A DNA stretch of 64,000 bases, taken from the NCBI RefSeq assembly GCF_010095445.2, contig NZ_WFGV02000004.1, positions 62,001 to 126,000 on the forward strand, read 5' to 3'. Made by a program: the position numbers and the translations under genes. Position 1 is the stretch's first letter; every line of letters starts with the position of its first letter. A model generated the notes under the pieces. That model was given only the letters and a program-made list of their open reading frames with translations. It was not told where the DNA came from and did no database searches. Origin of the DNA: Pseudomonas sp. TNT3. GTDB taxonomy: Bacteria > Pseudomonadota > Gammaproteobacteria > Pseudomonadales > Pseudomonadaceae. This document shows, piece by piece, positions 26,799 to 35,974 of this stretch.

Positions 26799-26930
26799 GC
26801 CTCGCGTCTGAAGAGCTTTTCATCGCAAAACGCTCTGGCACAAAGCGCTGGGGGAAAACTGTCATTTTTGATGTTGGCACCTATAACCCCAGGCTATCGG
26901 TGTATGTATTGTTTTGACTAGACGCGAGGC
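26799..26930. repeat. 11-bp perfect inverted repeat in the divergent promoter region
   Basis: GCCTCGCGTCT at 26799-26809 and AGACGCGAGGC at 26920-26930, 110 bases apart, flanking box B. It could be a second operator or chance; no copy was seen upstream of the dehydratase operon. Confidence 0.5.
26883..26899 (-). promoter_or_regulatory. Candidate LysR-type operator, copy B
   Basis: On the minus strand CGATAGCCTGGGGTTAT. It lies 117 bases upstream of tctC, which mirrors the 114-base distance of copy A to the MFS gene. Confidence 0.65.
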
Positions 26931-27015
26931 AAACACCTTCCCACACTCGGACCAGGCTTGCGGCTTTCGAGCGCAGACAAGTCACTCATAACAACTACAA
27001 AAACGAGGCCCTTCC

Positions 27016-28032
27016 ATGCGAAATGCATTCGTCCGTCGTACGTCCCGTCTGTTTCTTGGCTGCACACTGGTCGCCGCCGGCGCCCTTCCTGCACTCGCTC
27101 ACGCAGCCTGGCAACCGGACAAGAACGTCGAAATCGTCGTCGCCGGCGGTCCTGGTGGCGGCACCGACCAGCTCGGCCGTCTGATCCAGTCGATCATCAC
27201 CACTCACAAACTGCTCGACGTTAATACCATCGTCCTCAACAAGGGTGGCGGCAATGGCGCCGAAGCCTTTCTCGACCTGAAAATGAACAAAGGCGATCCC
27301 GACAAACTGGTGATCGGTACCAACAACATCTACTTGCTGCCCCTGGTGTCCAAGCTCGGTTATCAATGGCAGGAACTGACACCCGTGGCCGCAGTGGCTG
27401 AGGACGACTTCATCCTCTGGAGTTACAAAGGCGCGCCCTGGAAGAACGCCAAAGGATTCTATGAAGCCGTCAAGGCTGACCCGTCAAACCTGCGCATGGG
27501 CGGCAGTCAGTCCAAGGATGTCGACCAGACCCTCACCCTCCTGCTGAACCAGACCACCAACAGCAAACTGGTGTACATCCCGTTCAAAAGCGGCAGTGAA
27601 GCAGCCACTCAACTGGCCGGCAAACACATCGCCGCCAACGTCAACAATCCCAGCGAAAGCATCAGCCAATGGCGTGGTGATCAGGTCGAGCCGCTCTGCG
27701 TGTTCAGTAAAGAGCGCATGGCCTACACCGAGAAAGTCGCTGGCGACAAGTCGTGGGCCGATGTCCCGACGTGCCATGAAGAAGGCCTGGGGGTCGATCA
27801 GTACCGCTTCCCGCGCACCGTGTTCATGCCTGGCGAAGTCACCGCCGAACAGCGCGCGTTCTATGTCGAGTTGATGCGCAAAGTCACCGAGACGCCTGAG
27901 TTCAAGGCGTACGTCAAACAGAACGCTCTGGTGCCGACCTTCCTCGAGGGCGAGCCGCTGACCGCCTACATTGAAAAAGACACCGCTCGCGTGACCCCGG
28001 TGTTCAAGGAAGCCGGCTGGCTGAAAAACTGA
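27016..28032 (+). CDS. tctC: Tripartite tricarboxylate transporter, substrate-binding protein
   Basis: 338 residues with a Sec signal peptide (positively charged start, cleavage after AHA at residue 30). The mature protein begins AWQPDKNVEIVVAGGPGGGTD; the VVAGGPGGGTDQ loop binds carboxylates in the TctC/Bug family. It works in the periplasm and hands its ligand to TctB/TctA. It is the first gene of a tctC-tctB-tctA unit, divergent from the MFS operon and preceded by box B. The ligand is probably an acid of the adjacent pathway, not citrate. Confidence 0.92.
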   Translation: MRNAFVRRTSRLFLGCTLVAAGALPALAHAAWQPDKNVEIVVAGGPGGGTDQLGRLIQSIITTHKLLDVNTIVLNKGGGNGAEAFLDLKMNKGDPDKLVIGTNNIYLLPLVSKLGYQWQELTPVAAVAEDDFILWSYKGAPWKNAKGFYEAVKADPSNLRMGGSQSKDVDQTLTLLLNQTTNSKLVYIPFKSGSEAATQLAGKHIAANVNNPSESISQWRGDQVEPLCVFSKERMAYTEKVAGDKSWADVPTCHEEGLGVDQYRFPRTVFMPGEVTAEQRAFYVELMRKVTETPEFKAYVKQNALVPTFLEGEPLTAYIEKDTARVTPVFKEAGWLKN

Positions 28033-28085
28033 GTTGCCCACGGCCGTCCGCCTGCGCACGGCCGTCACCTTCTGGAGGTGCTTTC

Positions 28086-28619
28086 ATGTCTCATTCTTCG
28101 GATTCACCCGCGCTGGTCGGCACCCGCTGGGTCGAACTCGGCCTGACATTGTTCACCACGCTGATCGGCGCGGTGGTGATGTTTGGCAGTATCGAACAAG
28201 GTATCGGCTGGGGCGATTCCGGCCCCGAGCCGGGTTACTTTCCCTTCTACATCGGCCTGATGTTGAGCGCGGCCAGTGTGGGCAACGGCGTATTGACCCT
28301 GGTGCGCTGGCAAGCCCTGAGCATTTCATTCGTCAGCCGTAGCGCGTTCAAGCAAGTGATATCGGTGTTTATCCCGATTGCGCTGTTCGTGGCGGCCATG
28401 CCGTTGACGGGCATTTATGTCGCCTCAGCCTGTTTCATCGCCTGGTTCATGTGGCGTGACAAGGTCCGTACCCAGCCCTACAGCAAGTTGATGATCGCCA
28501 CCGTATCCCTCGGTGCCGTGCTTGCCAGCTATCTGATTTTCGCACTGTGGTTCAAGGTCCCGCTGGATGCCGGCCCGATGGGCGACTGGATTGCCCAGGT
28601 CGGGAGATCTTTCAAATGA
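28086..28619 (+). CDS. tctB: Tripartite tricarboxylate transporter, small membrane subunit
   Basis: 177 residues with four predicted helices; the EQGIGWGDSGPEPGYFPFYIG segment between helices 1 and 2 is typical of TctB. It follows tctC by 53 bases, with GGAGGTG upstream, and its TGA overlaps the tctA ATG (ATGA). Confidence 0.9.
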   Translation: MSHSSDSPALVGTRWVELGLTLFTTLIGAVVMFGSIEQGIGWGDSGPEPGYFPFYIGLMLSAASVGNGVLTLVRWQALSISFVSRSAFKQVISVFIPIALFVAAMPLTGIYVASACFIAWFMWRDKVRTQPYSKLMIATVSLGAVLASYLIFALWFKVPLDAGPMGDWIAQVGRSFK

Positions 28620-30145
28620 GCGAGTTCGATTCCCTGTTGCAAGGCATGAACCTGATCCTGACCCCGGGCCATATCGGCCTGATGGTGATCGGCGTGCTGC
28701 TGGGCATTCTGGTCGGTGTGTTGCCCGGTCTCGGTGCCCCTAATGGCGTGGCGCTGCTGTTGCCGCTGACGTTCACCATGTCGCCGGTTTCGGCGATCAT
28801 CCTGTTGTCGTGCATGTATTGGGGCGCGCTGTTTGGCGGCTCGATCACCTCGATCCTGTTCAACATTCCCGGTGAGCCCTCATCGGTGGCGACCACCTTC
28901 GACGGCTATCCGATGGCCCGTGAAGGTCGCGCCGCTGAAGCCCTGACCGCAGCGTTCAGCTCGGCACTGATCGGCGCGCTGGCTGGCGTTTTGCTGCTGA
29001 CCTTTTTGTCGACGCGCATTGCCGAATTCGCCATGTCCTTCAGTTCGCCGGAGTTCTTCGCGGTGTACCTGTTGGCGTTCTGCACATTCATTGGTATGAG
29101 CAAAAATCCGCCGCTGAAAACCGTGGTCGCCATGATGATCGGTTTCGCCATGGCCGCAGTTGGCATGGACACGGTGTCAGGCAACCTGCGCCTGACTTTC
29201 GATCAACCGGCCCTCATGACCGGCATCAGTTTCGAAGTGGCGGTAATCGGCCTGTTCGGTATCGGTGAAATTCTCTGCACCGTCGAGGAAGGCCTGGTGT
29301 TTCGCGGCGAGCACGCACGCATTACACCGATGGTGATCTTGCGCACCTGGGCCAAGTTGCCGCGTTACTGGTGGACCATTTTGCGCAGCACGCTGGTGGG
29401 TTGCTGGATGGGCATTACGCCTGGCGGTCCGACGGCGGCATCGTTCATGAGCTACAGCCTGGCGCGACGCTTCTCGAAGAACCGCGACAACTTCGGCAAG
29501 GGTGAACTTGAAGGGGTGATTGCTCCGGAGACCGCTGACCATGCGGCGGGCACCAGTGCCCTGCTGCCGATGCTGACCCTGGGCATTCCCGGCTCTGCCA
29601 CGGCAGCAGTGATGCTTGGCGGGTTGATGATCTGGGGCCTGCACCCTGGGCCGACGCTGTTCGTCGAGCAGCACGATTTCGTCTGGGGACTGATTGCCAG
29701 CATGTACCTGGGTAACGTCGTGAGCCTGATCGTGGTGTTGGCCACGGTGCCATTGTTCGCTTCGATCCTGCGTATCCCGTTTTCCATCATTGCGCCGATC
29801 ATCATCATGGTCTGCACCATTGGCGCGTACTCGGTGCACAACTCGTTCTTCGACGTGGTGCTGATGCTGGGCTTCGGTGCGCTGGGGTACCTGTTCAAGA
29901 AGCTCGGTTACCCGATTGCGCCACTGGTACTGGCCGCTGTTCTGGGGGACAAGGCTGAAGATGCGTTCCGTCAGTCGATGCTGTTCTCAGACGGACAACT
30001 GGGGATTTTCTGGTCCAACCCCTTGGTGGGTTGCCTGACGACGGCGGCGCTGCTGATGCTGTTCTGGCCACTGATTTCCAAGGCGTTGCAAACCCTGATG
30101 GGCTTGCGCAAACCCGCTGTCGCCAAACCAAAATCGGTGCTGTGA
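28616..30145 (+). CDS. tctA: Tripartite tricarboxylate transporter, large permease subunit
   Basis: 509 residues from the ATG at 28616, which overlaps the tctB stop; the reading frame is open 69 bases further upstream but that part lies inside tctB. About eleven helices; VGVLPGLGAPNGVALLLPLT (the GxxPGLG motif) and GITPGGPTAASFMSY are TctA signatures repeated in the two halves, as expected. It moves the ligand bound by TctC across the inner membrane using an ion gradient. Confidence 0.93.
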   Translation: MSEFDSLLQGMNLILTPGHIGLMVIGVLLGILVGVLPGLGAPNGVALLLPLTFTMSPVSAIILLSCMYWGALFGGSITSILFNIPGEPSSVATTFDGYPMAREGRAAEALTAAFSSALIGALAGVLLLTFLSTRIAEFAMSFSSPEFFAVYLLAFCTFIGMSKNPPLKTVVAMMIGFAMAAVGMDTVSGNLRLTFDQPALMTGISFEVAVIGLFGIGEILCTVEEGLVFRGEHARITPMVILRTWAKLPRYWWTILRSTLVGCWMGITPGGPTAASFMSYSLARRFSKNRDNFGKGELEGVIAPETADHAAGTSALLPMLTLGIPGSATAAVMLGGLMIWGLHPGPTLFVEQHDFVWGLIASMYLGNVVSLIVVLATVPLFASILRIPFSIIAPIIIMVCTIGAYSVHNSFFDVVLMLGFGALGYLFKKLGYPIAPLVLAAVLGDKAEDAFRQSMLFSDGQLGIFWSNPLVGCLTTAALLMLFWPLISKALQTLMGLRKPAVAKPKSVL

Positions 30146-30157
30146 CACAGCAATGCT

Positions 30158-30201
30158 GGCAACGCCTGACATTTGTTGTCAGGCTTGCCGCAGTCTTTTT
30201 T
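30158..30201 (+). terminator. Rho-independent terminator between tctA and lysR
   Basis: Stem GGCAA-c-GCCTGACA / TGTCAGGC-TTGCC with one bulged base and a five-base loop, then GCAG-T-C and six T residues. It ends only about 14 bases before the lysR ATG. Confidence 0.75.
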
Positions 30202-30214
30202 GCGAGTCGAGCCC

Positions 30215-31156
30215 ATGACCCGAATTCCAGAAGCCAATGTGATCCACAGTCGACTGCGTCTGCGCCAATTGCGGCTGATGCTCGCGTTGGAGGAATTCGG
30301 TTCGTTGCGCCGCGCCGCTGACCACATCGGCATGACCCAACCCGCCGCAACCAAGATGCTCCATGAAGCCGAGGACCTGCTGGGCGTCGAGCTCTTCGAA
30401 CGTCTGCCTCGAGGCATGCGCGCAACCCCGTTCGGGGAAACCGTCACCTATTACGCCCGCATGGTGTTCGCCGAACTCAGCGGCATGCGCGAAGAACTGG
30501 TGGCGCTGCAGTCCGGCAACCTGGGTCGGGTTGCTGTCGGCGCGATCCCCGCGCTCGCCTCGGGGCTGTTGACGCGAACCATCGCGACCTTGAAACAAAG
30601 CCATCCCCGGTTGTCCATGAGCATTCAGGTCGACACCAGCGACGTGCTGGTGCAGGCGTTGTTGCAGGATCAACTGGACATCGTGCTGGGGCGGATTCCG
30701 GCGGGTGCCCGGGCCGAAGAATTGCTGTTCGACAGCCTCGGCGAAGAGGCGTTGTGCGTCATCGCTGGCGCGCATAATCCGTTGGCAAAAGAGACACAAC
30801 TGAGCTGGGCCGAATTGCAGAACATGACCTGGGTGCTGCAGCAGCAGCCAAGCCCGATGCGCGCGATCATCAATCAGGTGTTCCACAATGCGCGGGTCGA
30901 TATCCCGAGCAGCATTGTCGAAACCACATCGATCATGACCTTGCTGTCGTTGATTCAGCAGACCGACATGCTCGGTGTCACGCCGGTGTCGGTGGTCGAG
31001 GATTATGCCGGTCGAGACTTGCTGGCGGTGTTGCCGATCAAGTTCGAAGCGCGGCTGCCGCCTTTTGGGCTGATCACCCGGCGGCATCGCATTCAATCAT
31101 CGGCCATGCAGGCGTTCATGAATTCGGTGCGAGCCGAGCATGCGCTGACCAAATAA
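30215..31156 (+). CDS. LysR-family transcriptional regulator of the sugar-acid island
   Basis: 313 residues from the ATG at 30215; a TTG 42 bases upstream is in frame but lies in the terminator hairpin. HTH at about residues 13-60 (RLRQLRLMLALEEFGSLRRA, MTQPAATKMLHEAEDLLGV), effector domain after residue 95. It is the only regulator gene in the island and the likely reader of the three T-N11-A boxes. The Shine-Dalgarno is poor. Transcription probably depends on read-through of the terminator or on a promoter inside tctA. Confidence 0.88.
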   Translation: MTRIPEANVIHSRLRLRQLRLMLALEEFGSLRRAADHIGMTQPAATKMLHEAEDLLGVELFERLPRGMRATPFGETVTYYARMVFAELSGMREELVALQSGNLGRVAVGAIPALASGLLTRTIATLKQSHPRLSMSIQVDTSDVLVQALLQDQLDIVLGRIPAGARAEELLFDSLGEEALCVIAGAHNPLAKETQLSWAELQNMTWVLQQQPSPMRAIINQVFHNARVDIPSSIVETTSIMTLLSLIQQTDMLGVTPVSVVEDYAGRDLLAVLPIKFEARLPPFGLITRRHRIQSSAMQAFMNSVRAEHALTK

Positions 31157-31190
31157 AAAAGGCCCGGAGCAGTACTCCGGGCCTTCTGGT
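31155..31190. terminator. Bidirectional terminator between lysR and the EamA gene
   Basis: GGCCCGGAG (31161-31169) and CTCCGGGCC (31175-31183) with a five-base loop. Six A on the left serve the minus strand and a weaker T-rich stretch on the right serves the plus strand. Confidence 0.85.
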
Positions 31191-31204
31191 TTCTTCGCGC
31201 TCTC

Positions 31205-32068
31205 TTATGCCGGTTTGCGGAACACAAACACCAGCCCGACGATGATGAGCAACATGCCGAGCATGCTCAGCGTCGCCAACCGATTACCGAAAAACAGGTA
31301 ATCCATCACCGCCGTCACCGCGGGCACCAGGTAAAACAGACTGGTGACATTCACCAGATTGCCCCGAGCGATCAAGCGGTACAGCAGCAGCGTCGCCAGC
31401 ACCGAAACTACCAAGCCCATCCACAACACCGGCACGATGAAACCGCTGCTGTGCTCGAAGTGAAATGGCTGGAACGGCACGAAAATCCCGCACAGCAACA
31501 GGCCGGCGAGGTATTGCACAGGCAGCGTGCCGAGGGGATTTTCAGTGATGCGCTTTTGCATGATCGAACCGAACGTCATGCTCGCCAGCGCCAACAGGCC
31601 GAAGACCATCCCGGCCAGCGACATCCCGGCCAGACCGATGCCTTGGTAAACCACCATGATCAATCCGGCCAGCCCCAGCGTCAGCCCGAACATCCGGCTG
31701 ATCGATCGCTGCCGCTCCATGATCACCACCGTCAGGATCGGCTGCACGCCCATGATCGTCGCCATGACGCCAGGCGTGACTTTGAGGTCCAGGGCCAGCA
31801 GATAAAAAATCTGATAGGCCCCCAACAGCACCACGCCCGTGGCCATCGCATACAACATCGGCTTGCCGCCCTTGGGCAGTTTCAGTTTGAGCAACGGCGT
31901 CAGCAGCACCAATCCACAAAGGGCAATGGCGAAGCGAATGATCAGAAAGGCAAAGGGTGACGCGTGGGCCAGCCCCCATTTGGAGAAGATCGCTCCGCTG
32001 CTCCACAGCAGAACGAACAGGCTCGTGGACGCCGCCGCGAGCGCGGTTTTTTTCGAAAGGACAAACAT
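31205..32068 (-). CDS. EamA/DMT-family transporter
   Basis: 287 residues from the ATG at 32068; the GTG 9 bases upstream belongs to the AGGTGG ribosome-binding site. Ten hydrophobic segments; LFVLLWSSGAIFSKWGLAHA is the typical first helix of EamA exporters. GVMATIMGVQPILTVVIMER lies in the middle of the first repeat. The cargo is unknown. Confidence 0.87.
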   Translation of the reverse strand: MFVLSKKTALAAASTSLFVLLWSSGAIFSKWGLAHASPFAFLIIRFAIALCGLVLLTPLLKLKLPKGGKPMLYAMATGVVLLGAYQIFYLLALDLKVTPGVMATIMGVQPILTVVIMERQRSISRMFGLTLGLAGLIMVVYQGIGLAGMSLAGMVFGLLALASMTFGSIMQKRITENPLGTLPVQYLAGLLLCGIFVPFQPFHFEHSSGFIVPVLWMGLVVSVLATLLLYRLIARGNLVNVTSLFYLVPAVTAVMDYLFFGNRLATLSMLGMLLIIVGLVFVFRKPA

Positions 32069-32442
32069 GAATACCACCTGTAGTCAGGCAAAAAGCCAAT
32101 CCAGCCGGAGCTGAAGTTCAGTAGGTTTTTTCAGGCGGGCGCGGGGAACAGCAAGACGAAGCTGATCAGCCCGAAACGCCGACGCCCGGCGGTGATACGA
32201 CTGCGTACACCGGAGTGCTACGAACAGGTGGGGGGTAATGACTGATCTGCACAGGCTGCTGATTCCCGCACGGCACGACGCCAGCGTTGACCGCTGAATC
32301 GACTACCGCGTTGAGGAAGGAAGCTGGCATGGACTGATCTTATTTGATGAGTGGACGGCGGGTTGGAGAACACCGAGCGGCGACTATAACCAGTGGGTGA
32401 CACAGATTGCAATCAATGCTCACTCAATCGCGACAGGCTAAT
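32069..32442. other. Gene-free stretch
   Basis: Nearly 375 bases without a convincing gene. It should hold the EamA promoter; I see no operator, terminator or repeat until the REP at 32443. Confidence 0.5.
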
Positions 32443-32549
32443 TGTGGCGAGGGAGCTTGCTCCCGCTGGGTCGCGAAGCGGCCCCGCTCTTTTACCTGAA
32501 AAGCAGGGGACTGCTGCGCAGCCCAGCGGGAGCAAGCTCCCTCGCCACA
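32443..32549. repeat. REP-type inverted repeat pair (GTGGCGAGGGAGCTTGCTCC family)
   Basis: Arms TGTGGCGAGGGAGCTTGCTC plus CCGCTGGG and the complement ending CTCGCCACA, 3' of the LpxO-like gene. Confidence 0.85.
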
Positions 32550-32613
32550 GGTAAGTGTCGCGTCTGAGGGAATGGTATTTCTCGCAGGGAGCGGTTTTAT
32601 TTTGTGCTCGACT

Positions 32614-33552
32614 TTATCCAAACAGCCAATACCCCAACGCCACCAGCACCACCACCGCCAATACTGGCCGCAGCACTCGGTAAGCCTTGGGATGACGACG
32701 CTTCCACTGTTTGATCACGCCACTGAACCGGTCGCTGGAGTTCTTGCTCCAGGCGTACACCTGATTAATCCCGCCAACACGTTCATCATCCAGGTTCTGC
32801 GGCGCCGTGGCGCGGCCGAGCCAGCCACTGATGTAGCGGTTGATACGGGTCATGAACCGATTGCTGAGCGGTCGCTCGATGTCACAGAACAGGATCACCC
32901 GAGTCTTTTCGGTTTCATTCTTGACCCAGTGAACATAAGTTTCATCGAACATCACGTCTTCGCCATCGCGCCAGGCGTATTCCTGACCATCGACGAAGAT
33001 CCGGCAGCTGTTGGAATTAGGCGTCGACAGTCCCAGGTGATACCGCAGGGAGCCCGCGAACGGATCACGGTGCGGGTTCAGGTGACTGCCCCCAGGGAGC
33101 AACGCGAACATCGCGCCCTTGACGTTGGGAATACTGCTGACGAGTGCCACGGTTTTCGGGCAGAGGGCTTGGGCAGAAGGCAGTGGTTTGTCGTACCACT
33201 TGAGGTAGAAACGCTTCCAGCCCTTCTTGAAGAAAGAGCCGAAACCGGCGTCGTTATTCTTTTCCGCGGCGCGAATATAACCCTCGTCAAACAGGTGCAT
33301 CGCTTCGTCACGGATGTCTTCCCAATTGTCCTTGAGTACGTCCAGCTCCGGGAATTTACTGCGGTCCAGATAAGGCCTGGACGGCACGGCGGAGAACACA
33401 TACATCAAGGCGTTGTAGGGCGCGAACAGCGCTGAGTGGTTGACGAACTGTCGCAGGACGGGCAATCGCGCCTTGCCGCGCAAATGCACATAGAGGGTGC
33501 TGCCCAAAAACAACAATAACAGCGACGCCTTCGCGGCAAAGGAAAAGGTCAT
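32614..33552 (-). CDS. lpxO: LpxO-like aspartyl/asparaginyl beta-hydroxylase (lipid A 2-hydroxylase)
   Basis: 312 residues from the ATG at 33552 with AAGGAG upstream. An N-terminal membrane anchor (about residues 5-23), the Fe(II)/2-oxoglutarate oxygenase core with His161-x-Asp163 (LNPHRDPFAGSLRYHLGL) and His208 (ETYVHWV), and a second hydrophobic segment at the C-terminus. LpxO adds a hydroxyl to the secondary acyl chain of lipid A in Gram-negative bacteria. Pseudomonads have more than one LpxO-like protein, so the exact acyl chain is not assigned. Confidence 0.87.
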   Translation of the reverse strand: MTFSFAAKASLLLLFLGSTLYVHLRGKARLPVLRQFVNHSALFAPYNALMYVFSAVPSRPYLDRSKFPELDVLKDNWEDIRDEAMHLFDEGYIRAAEKNNDAGFGSFFKKGWKRFYLKWYDKPLPSAQALCPKTVALVSSIPNVKGAMFALLPGGSHLNPHRDPFAGSLRYHLGLSTPNSNSCRIFVDGQEYAWRDGEDVMFDETYVHWVKNETEKTRVILFCDIERPLSNRFMTRINRYISGWLGRATAPQNLDDERVGGINQVYAWSKNSSDRFSGVIKQWKRRHPKAYRVLRPVLAVVVLVALGYWLFG

Positions 33553-33795
33553 CAACAACTCCTTGAGAATAGGCAACTCTGCGCTACGCCATTTACCCGA
33601 CGTGGCAGCCGGCCATGATAATCACTACCGGCCTCGGGAAAAACCCACTTTATTCAACATTCAGTATTGAGGATTGCGTAACAAAGCACTTCATAACACG
33701 GGATTACTGAACGGGGGCTGACCTGAGTCAGCACCTTGCTACCCTCAATGCCAGCTGCTACAGAGAACGCGTTCCACCAGCGAAGGCATTTGCTC

Positions 33796-34770
33796 CTATG
33801 CCTGATTTTCCTGATCGGTAAACAGATCACTGAACAACATGCTCGACAGGTAGCGCTCGCCAGAGTCCGGCAAAATCACCACGATCGTCTTGCCCTGCAT
33901 TTCCGGCGTTTCAGCCAGTCTCACTGCCACCGCCATGGCAGCACCGCAGGAGATACCGCACAAGATCCCTTCTTCCTGCATCAGGCGCAGCGCCATGGCT
34001 TTGGACTCGTCATCCGTCACCAGCTCCACCCTGTCGACAATCGACAAATCCAGGTTTTTTGGCACAAAACCAGCACCGATGCCCTGAATCTTGTGCGGGC
34101 TCGGCTTGATTTCCTCACCCGCCAGCGCTTGCGTGATCACCGGGGACACGACCGGCTCCACGGCTACCGAGATAATGGGTTTACCCTGGGTATTCTTGAT
34201 ATACCGCGAAACGCCGGTAATAGTTCCACCGGTTCCAACGCCAGCCACCAGCACATCGACGGCACCGTCAGTGTCGTTCCAGATCTCTGGCCCGGTGGTT
34301 TTTTCATGGATGGCCGGGTTGGCCGGGTTCTCGAATTGCGCCGGCATGAAGTAAGTGGAGGGATTGCTCGCCACGATTTCGGCGGCCTTTTCAATGGCGC
34401 CCTTCATGCCCTTGGCCGGTTCGGTCAACACCAGCTCGGCACCCAAAGCCTTGAGCACCTTGCGGCGCTCGATACTCATGGACGCCGGCATGGTGAGCAT
34501 CAGTTTGTAACCCCGTGCGGCCGCCACGAAGGCCAGGCCGATGCCGGTATTGCCGGAGGTGGGTTCGACGATGGTCATGCCGGGCTTGAGTTTCCCGGAG
34601 CTTTCCGCGTCCCAGATCATGTTGGCACCGATCCGGCATTTAACCGAATAACCCGGGTTGCGCCCTTCGATCTTGGCCAGGATGGTCACGCCGCGCGGAG
34701 CGATCCGGTTGATCTGCACCAGCGGTGTATTGCCAATGGAATGGGCGTTGTCAGCGTAGATACGGCTCAT
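33796..34770 (-). CDS. cysK: Cysteine synthase A (O-acetylserine sulfhydrylase)
   Basis: 324 residues from the ATG at 34770 (AAGGA upstream); the frame is open to 34899 but the extra codons have no family sequence. PLP-binding Lys44 ([11 protein letters not shown]), substrate loop TSGNTG (71-76) and phosphate-binding [10 protein letters not shown] are intact. It makes cysteine from O-acetylserine and sulfide. It is divergent from the DUF748 gene with a gap of 127 bases. Confidence 0.95.
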   Translation of the reverse strand: MSRIYADNAHSIGNTPLVQINRIAPRGVTILAKIEGRNPGYSVKCRIGANMIWDAESSGKLKPGMTIVEPTSGNTGIGLAFVAAARGYKLMLTMPASMSIERRKVLKALGAELVLTEPAKGMKGAIEKAAEIVASNPSTYFMPAQFENPANPAIHEKTTGPEIWNDTDGAVDVLVAGVGTGGTITGVSRYIKNTQGKPIISVAVEPVVSPVITQALAGEEIKPSPHKIQGIGAGFVPKNLDLSIVDRVELVTDDESKAMALRLMQEEGILCGISCGAAMAVAVRLAETPEMQGKTIVVILPDSGERYLSSMLFSDLFTDQENQA

Positions 34771-34897
34771 GGCTGGGTCCTTGTACAGCGTTGAAATAGC
34801 GCTCAAAGGTAAGCCTGTTGCTCGTGGTCGTCCAGTCAGGTCGAACGTCCTGTAACAAGAACAGTCAATGGCTTTACATCGCCGGAGATTTGTCATC

Positions 34898-35974
34898 ATG
34901 AAACGTCGTTACAGTTGGCCCTTGTGGTCCCTCGCAGGCCTCGTCGTACTGCTGATAGCGCTGCATATCGCCCTGCCCTATCTGGTGCGCGACTACCTGA
35001 ACGACAAGCTGGCGGACATGGGCGACTACCGCGGCCAGATCACCGACGTCGACCTGGCGTGGTGGCGCGGCGCCTACAAAATCAACGGGCTTAAAATCGT
35101 CAAGGTTGACGGCAAAGTCCCTGTACCGTTCGTCAATGCGCCGCTGATCGACCTGGCCGTAAGCTGGCACTCGCTCTGGTCCGACCACGCGGTGGTGGCC
35201 CAGGCGCAGTTCTTCAATCCCGAAGTGAACTTCGTCGACGGCGGTGCCAACAAACAGAACTCCCAGACCGGTCAGGGCACCGACTGGCGCGCTCAGTTGA
35301 GCAAACTGTTGCCGATCACCCTGGACGAAGTCCGGATCTACGACGGCAAGATCAGTTTTCGCAACTTCAACTCCAAGCCGCCGGTGAACATGAACGCGAC
35401 CCAGGTGAATGCCAGCATCTACAACCTGACCAACGTGGTAGATAAAGAAGGCAAACGTGACGCTCGCTTTGAAGGCAAGGCACTGTTGCTCGGGCATGCA
35501 CCGCTGGAAACCACCGCCACGTTCGACCCGTTAAGCAATTTTGAGGATTTTGAATTTCGCTTGCGGGCCAGGGACATCGAACTCAAGCGCATGAATGACT
35601 TTGCGTCGGCCTATGGCAAGTTCGACTTCAATGCCGGCCACGGCGATGTAGTGATTGAAGCCACGGCCAACAAGGGGCAACTCAAGGGCTATATAAAACC
35701 GTTGTTAAAGGACGTCGACGTTTTCAACTGGCAGCAGGACGTGGAGAACAAGGACAAAGGACTTTTCCGCTCGATCTGGGAAGCCATTGTCGGCGGCTCC
35801 GAAACGGTGCTGAAGAACCAGGTCAAGAACCAGTTCGCAACGCGCGTGCCGCTCAGCGGCAACGTGCATCGCCAGGACATCAGTGCGTTTGAGGCGTTTT
35901 TGCAGATTTTGCGCAACGGATTCATCCAGGCGTTCAATGCCCGGTATGAGCGGCCGAAGCCGGAGGCGGGTTAA
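34898..35974 (+). CDS. DUF748 (AsmA-like) envelope protein
   Basis: 358 residues from the ATG at 34898 with GGAG 10 bases upstream. One N-terminal membrane helix (about residues 8-28), then a large periplasmic part starting [19 protein letters not shown], which is the opening of DUF748/AsmA-like proteins. These are thought to bridge or scaffold lipid transport at the envelope; no precise function is known. Its stop overlaps the stop of the convergent DUF2442 gene by 4 bases. Confidence 0.82.
   Translation: MKRRYSWPLWSLAGLVVLLIALHIALPYLVRDYLNDKLADMGDYRGQITDVDLAWWRGAYKINGLKIVKVDGKVPVPFVNAPLIDLAVSWHSLWSDHAVVAQAQFFNPEVNFVDGGANKQNSQTGQGTDWRAQLSKLLPITLDEVRIYDGKISFRNFNSKPPVNMNATQVNASIYNLTNVVDKEGKRDARFEGKALLLGHAPLETTATFDPLSNFEDFEFRLRARDIELKRMNDFASAYGKFDFNAGHGDVVIEATANKGQLKGYIKPLLKDVDVFNWQQDVENKDKGLFRSIWEAIVGGSETVLKNQVKNQFATRVPLSGNVHRQDISAFEAFLQILRNGFIQAFNARYERPKPEAG

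Noticed and set aside
30173..30214. TTG start for the LysR gene
   Set aside because: The codon lies in the loop of the terminator hairpin and adds no family sequence; the ATG at 30215 is preferred, although its ribosome-binding site is weak.
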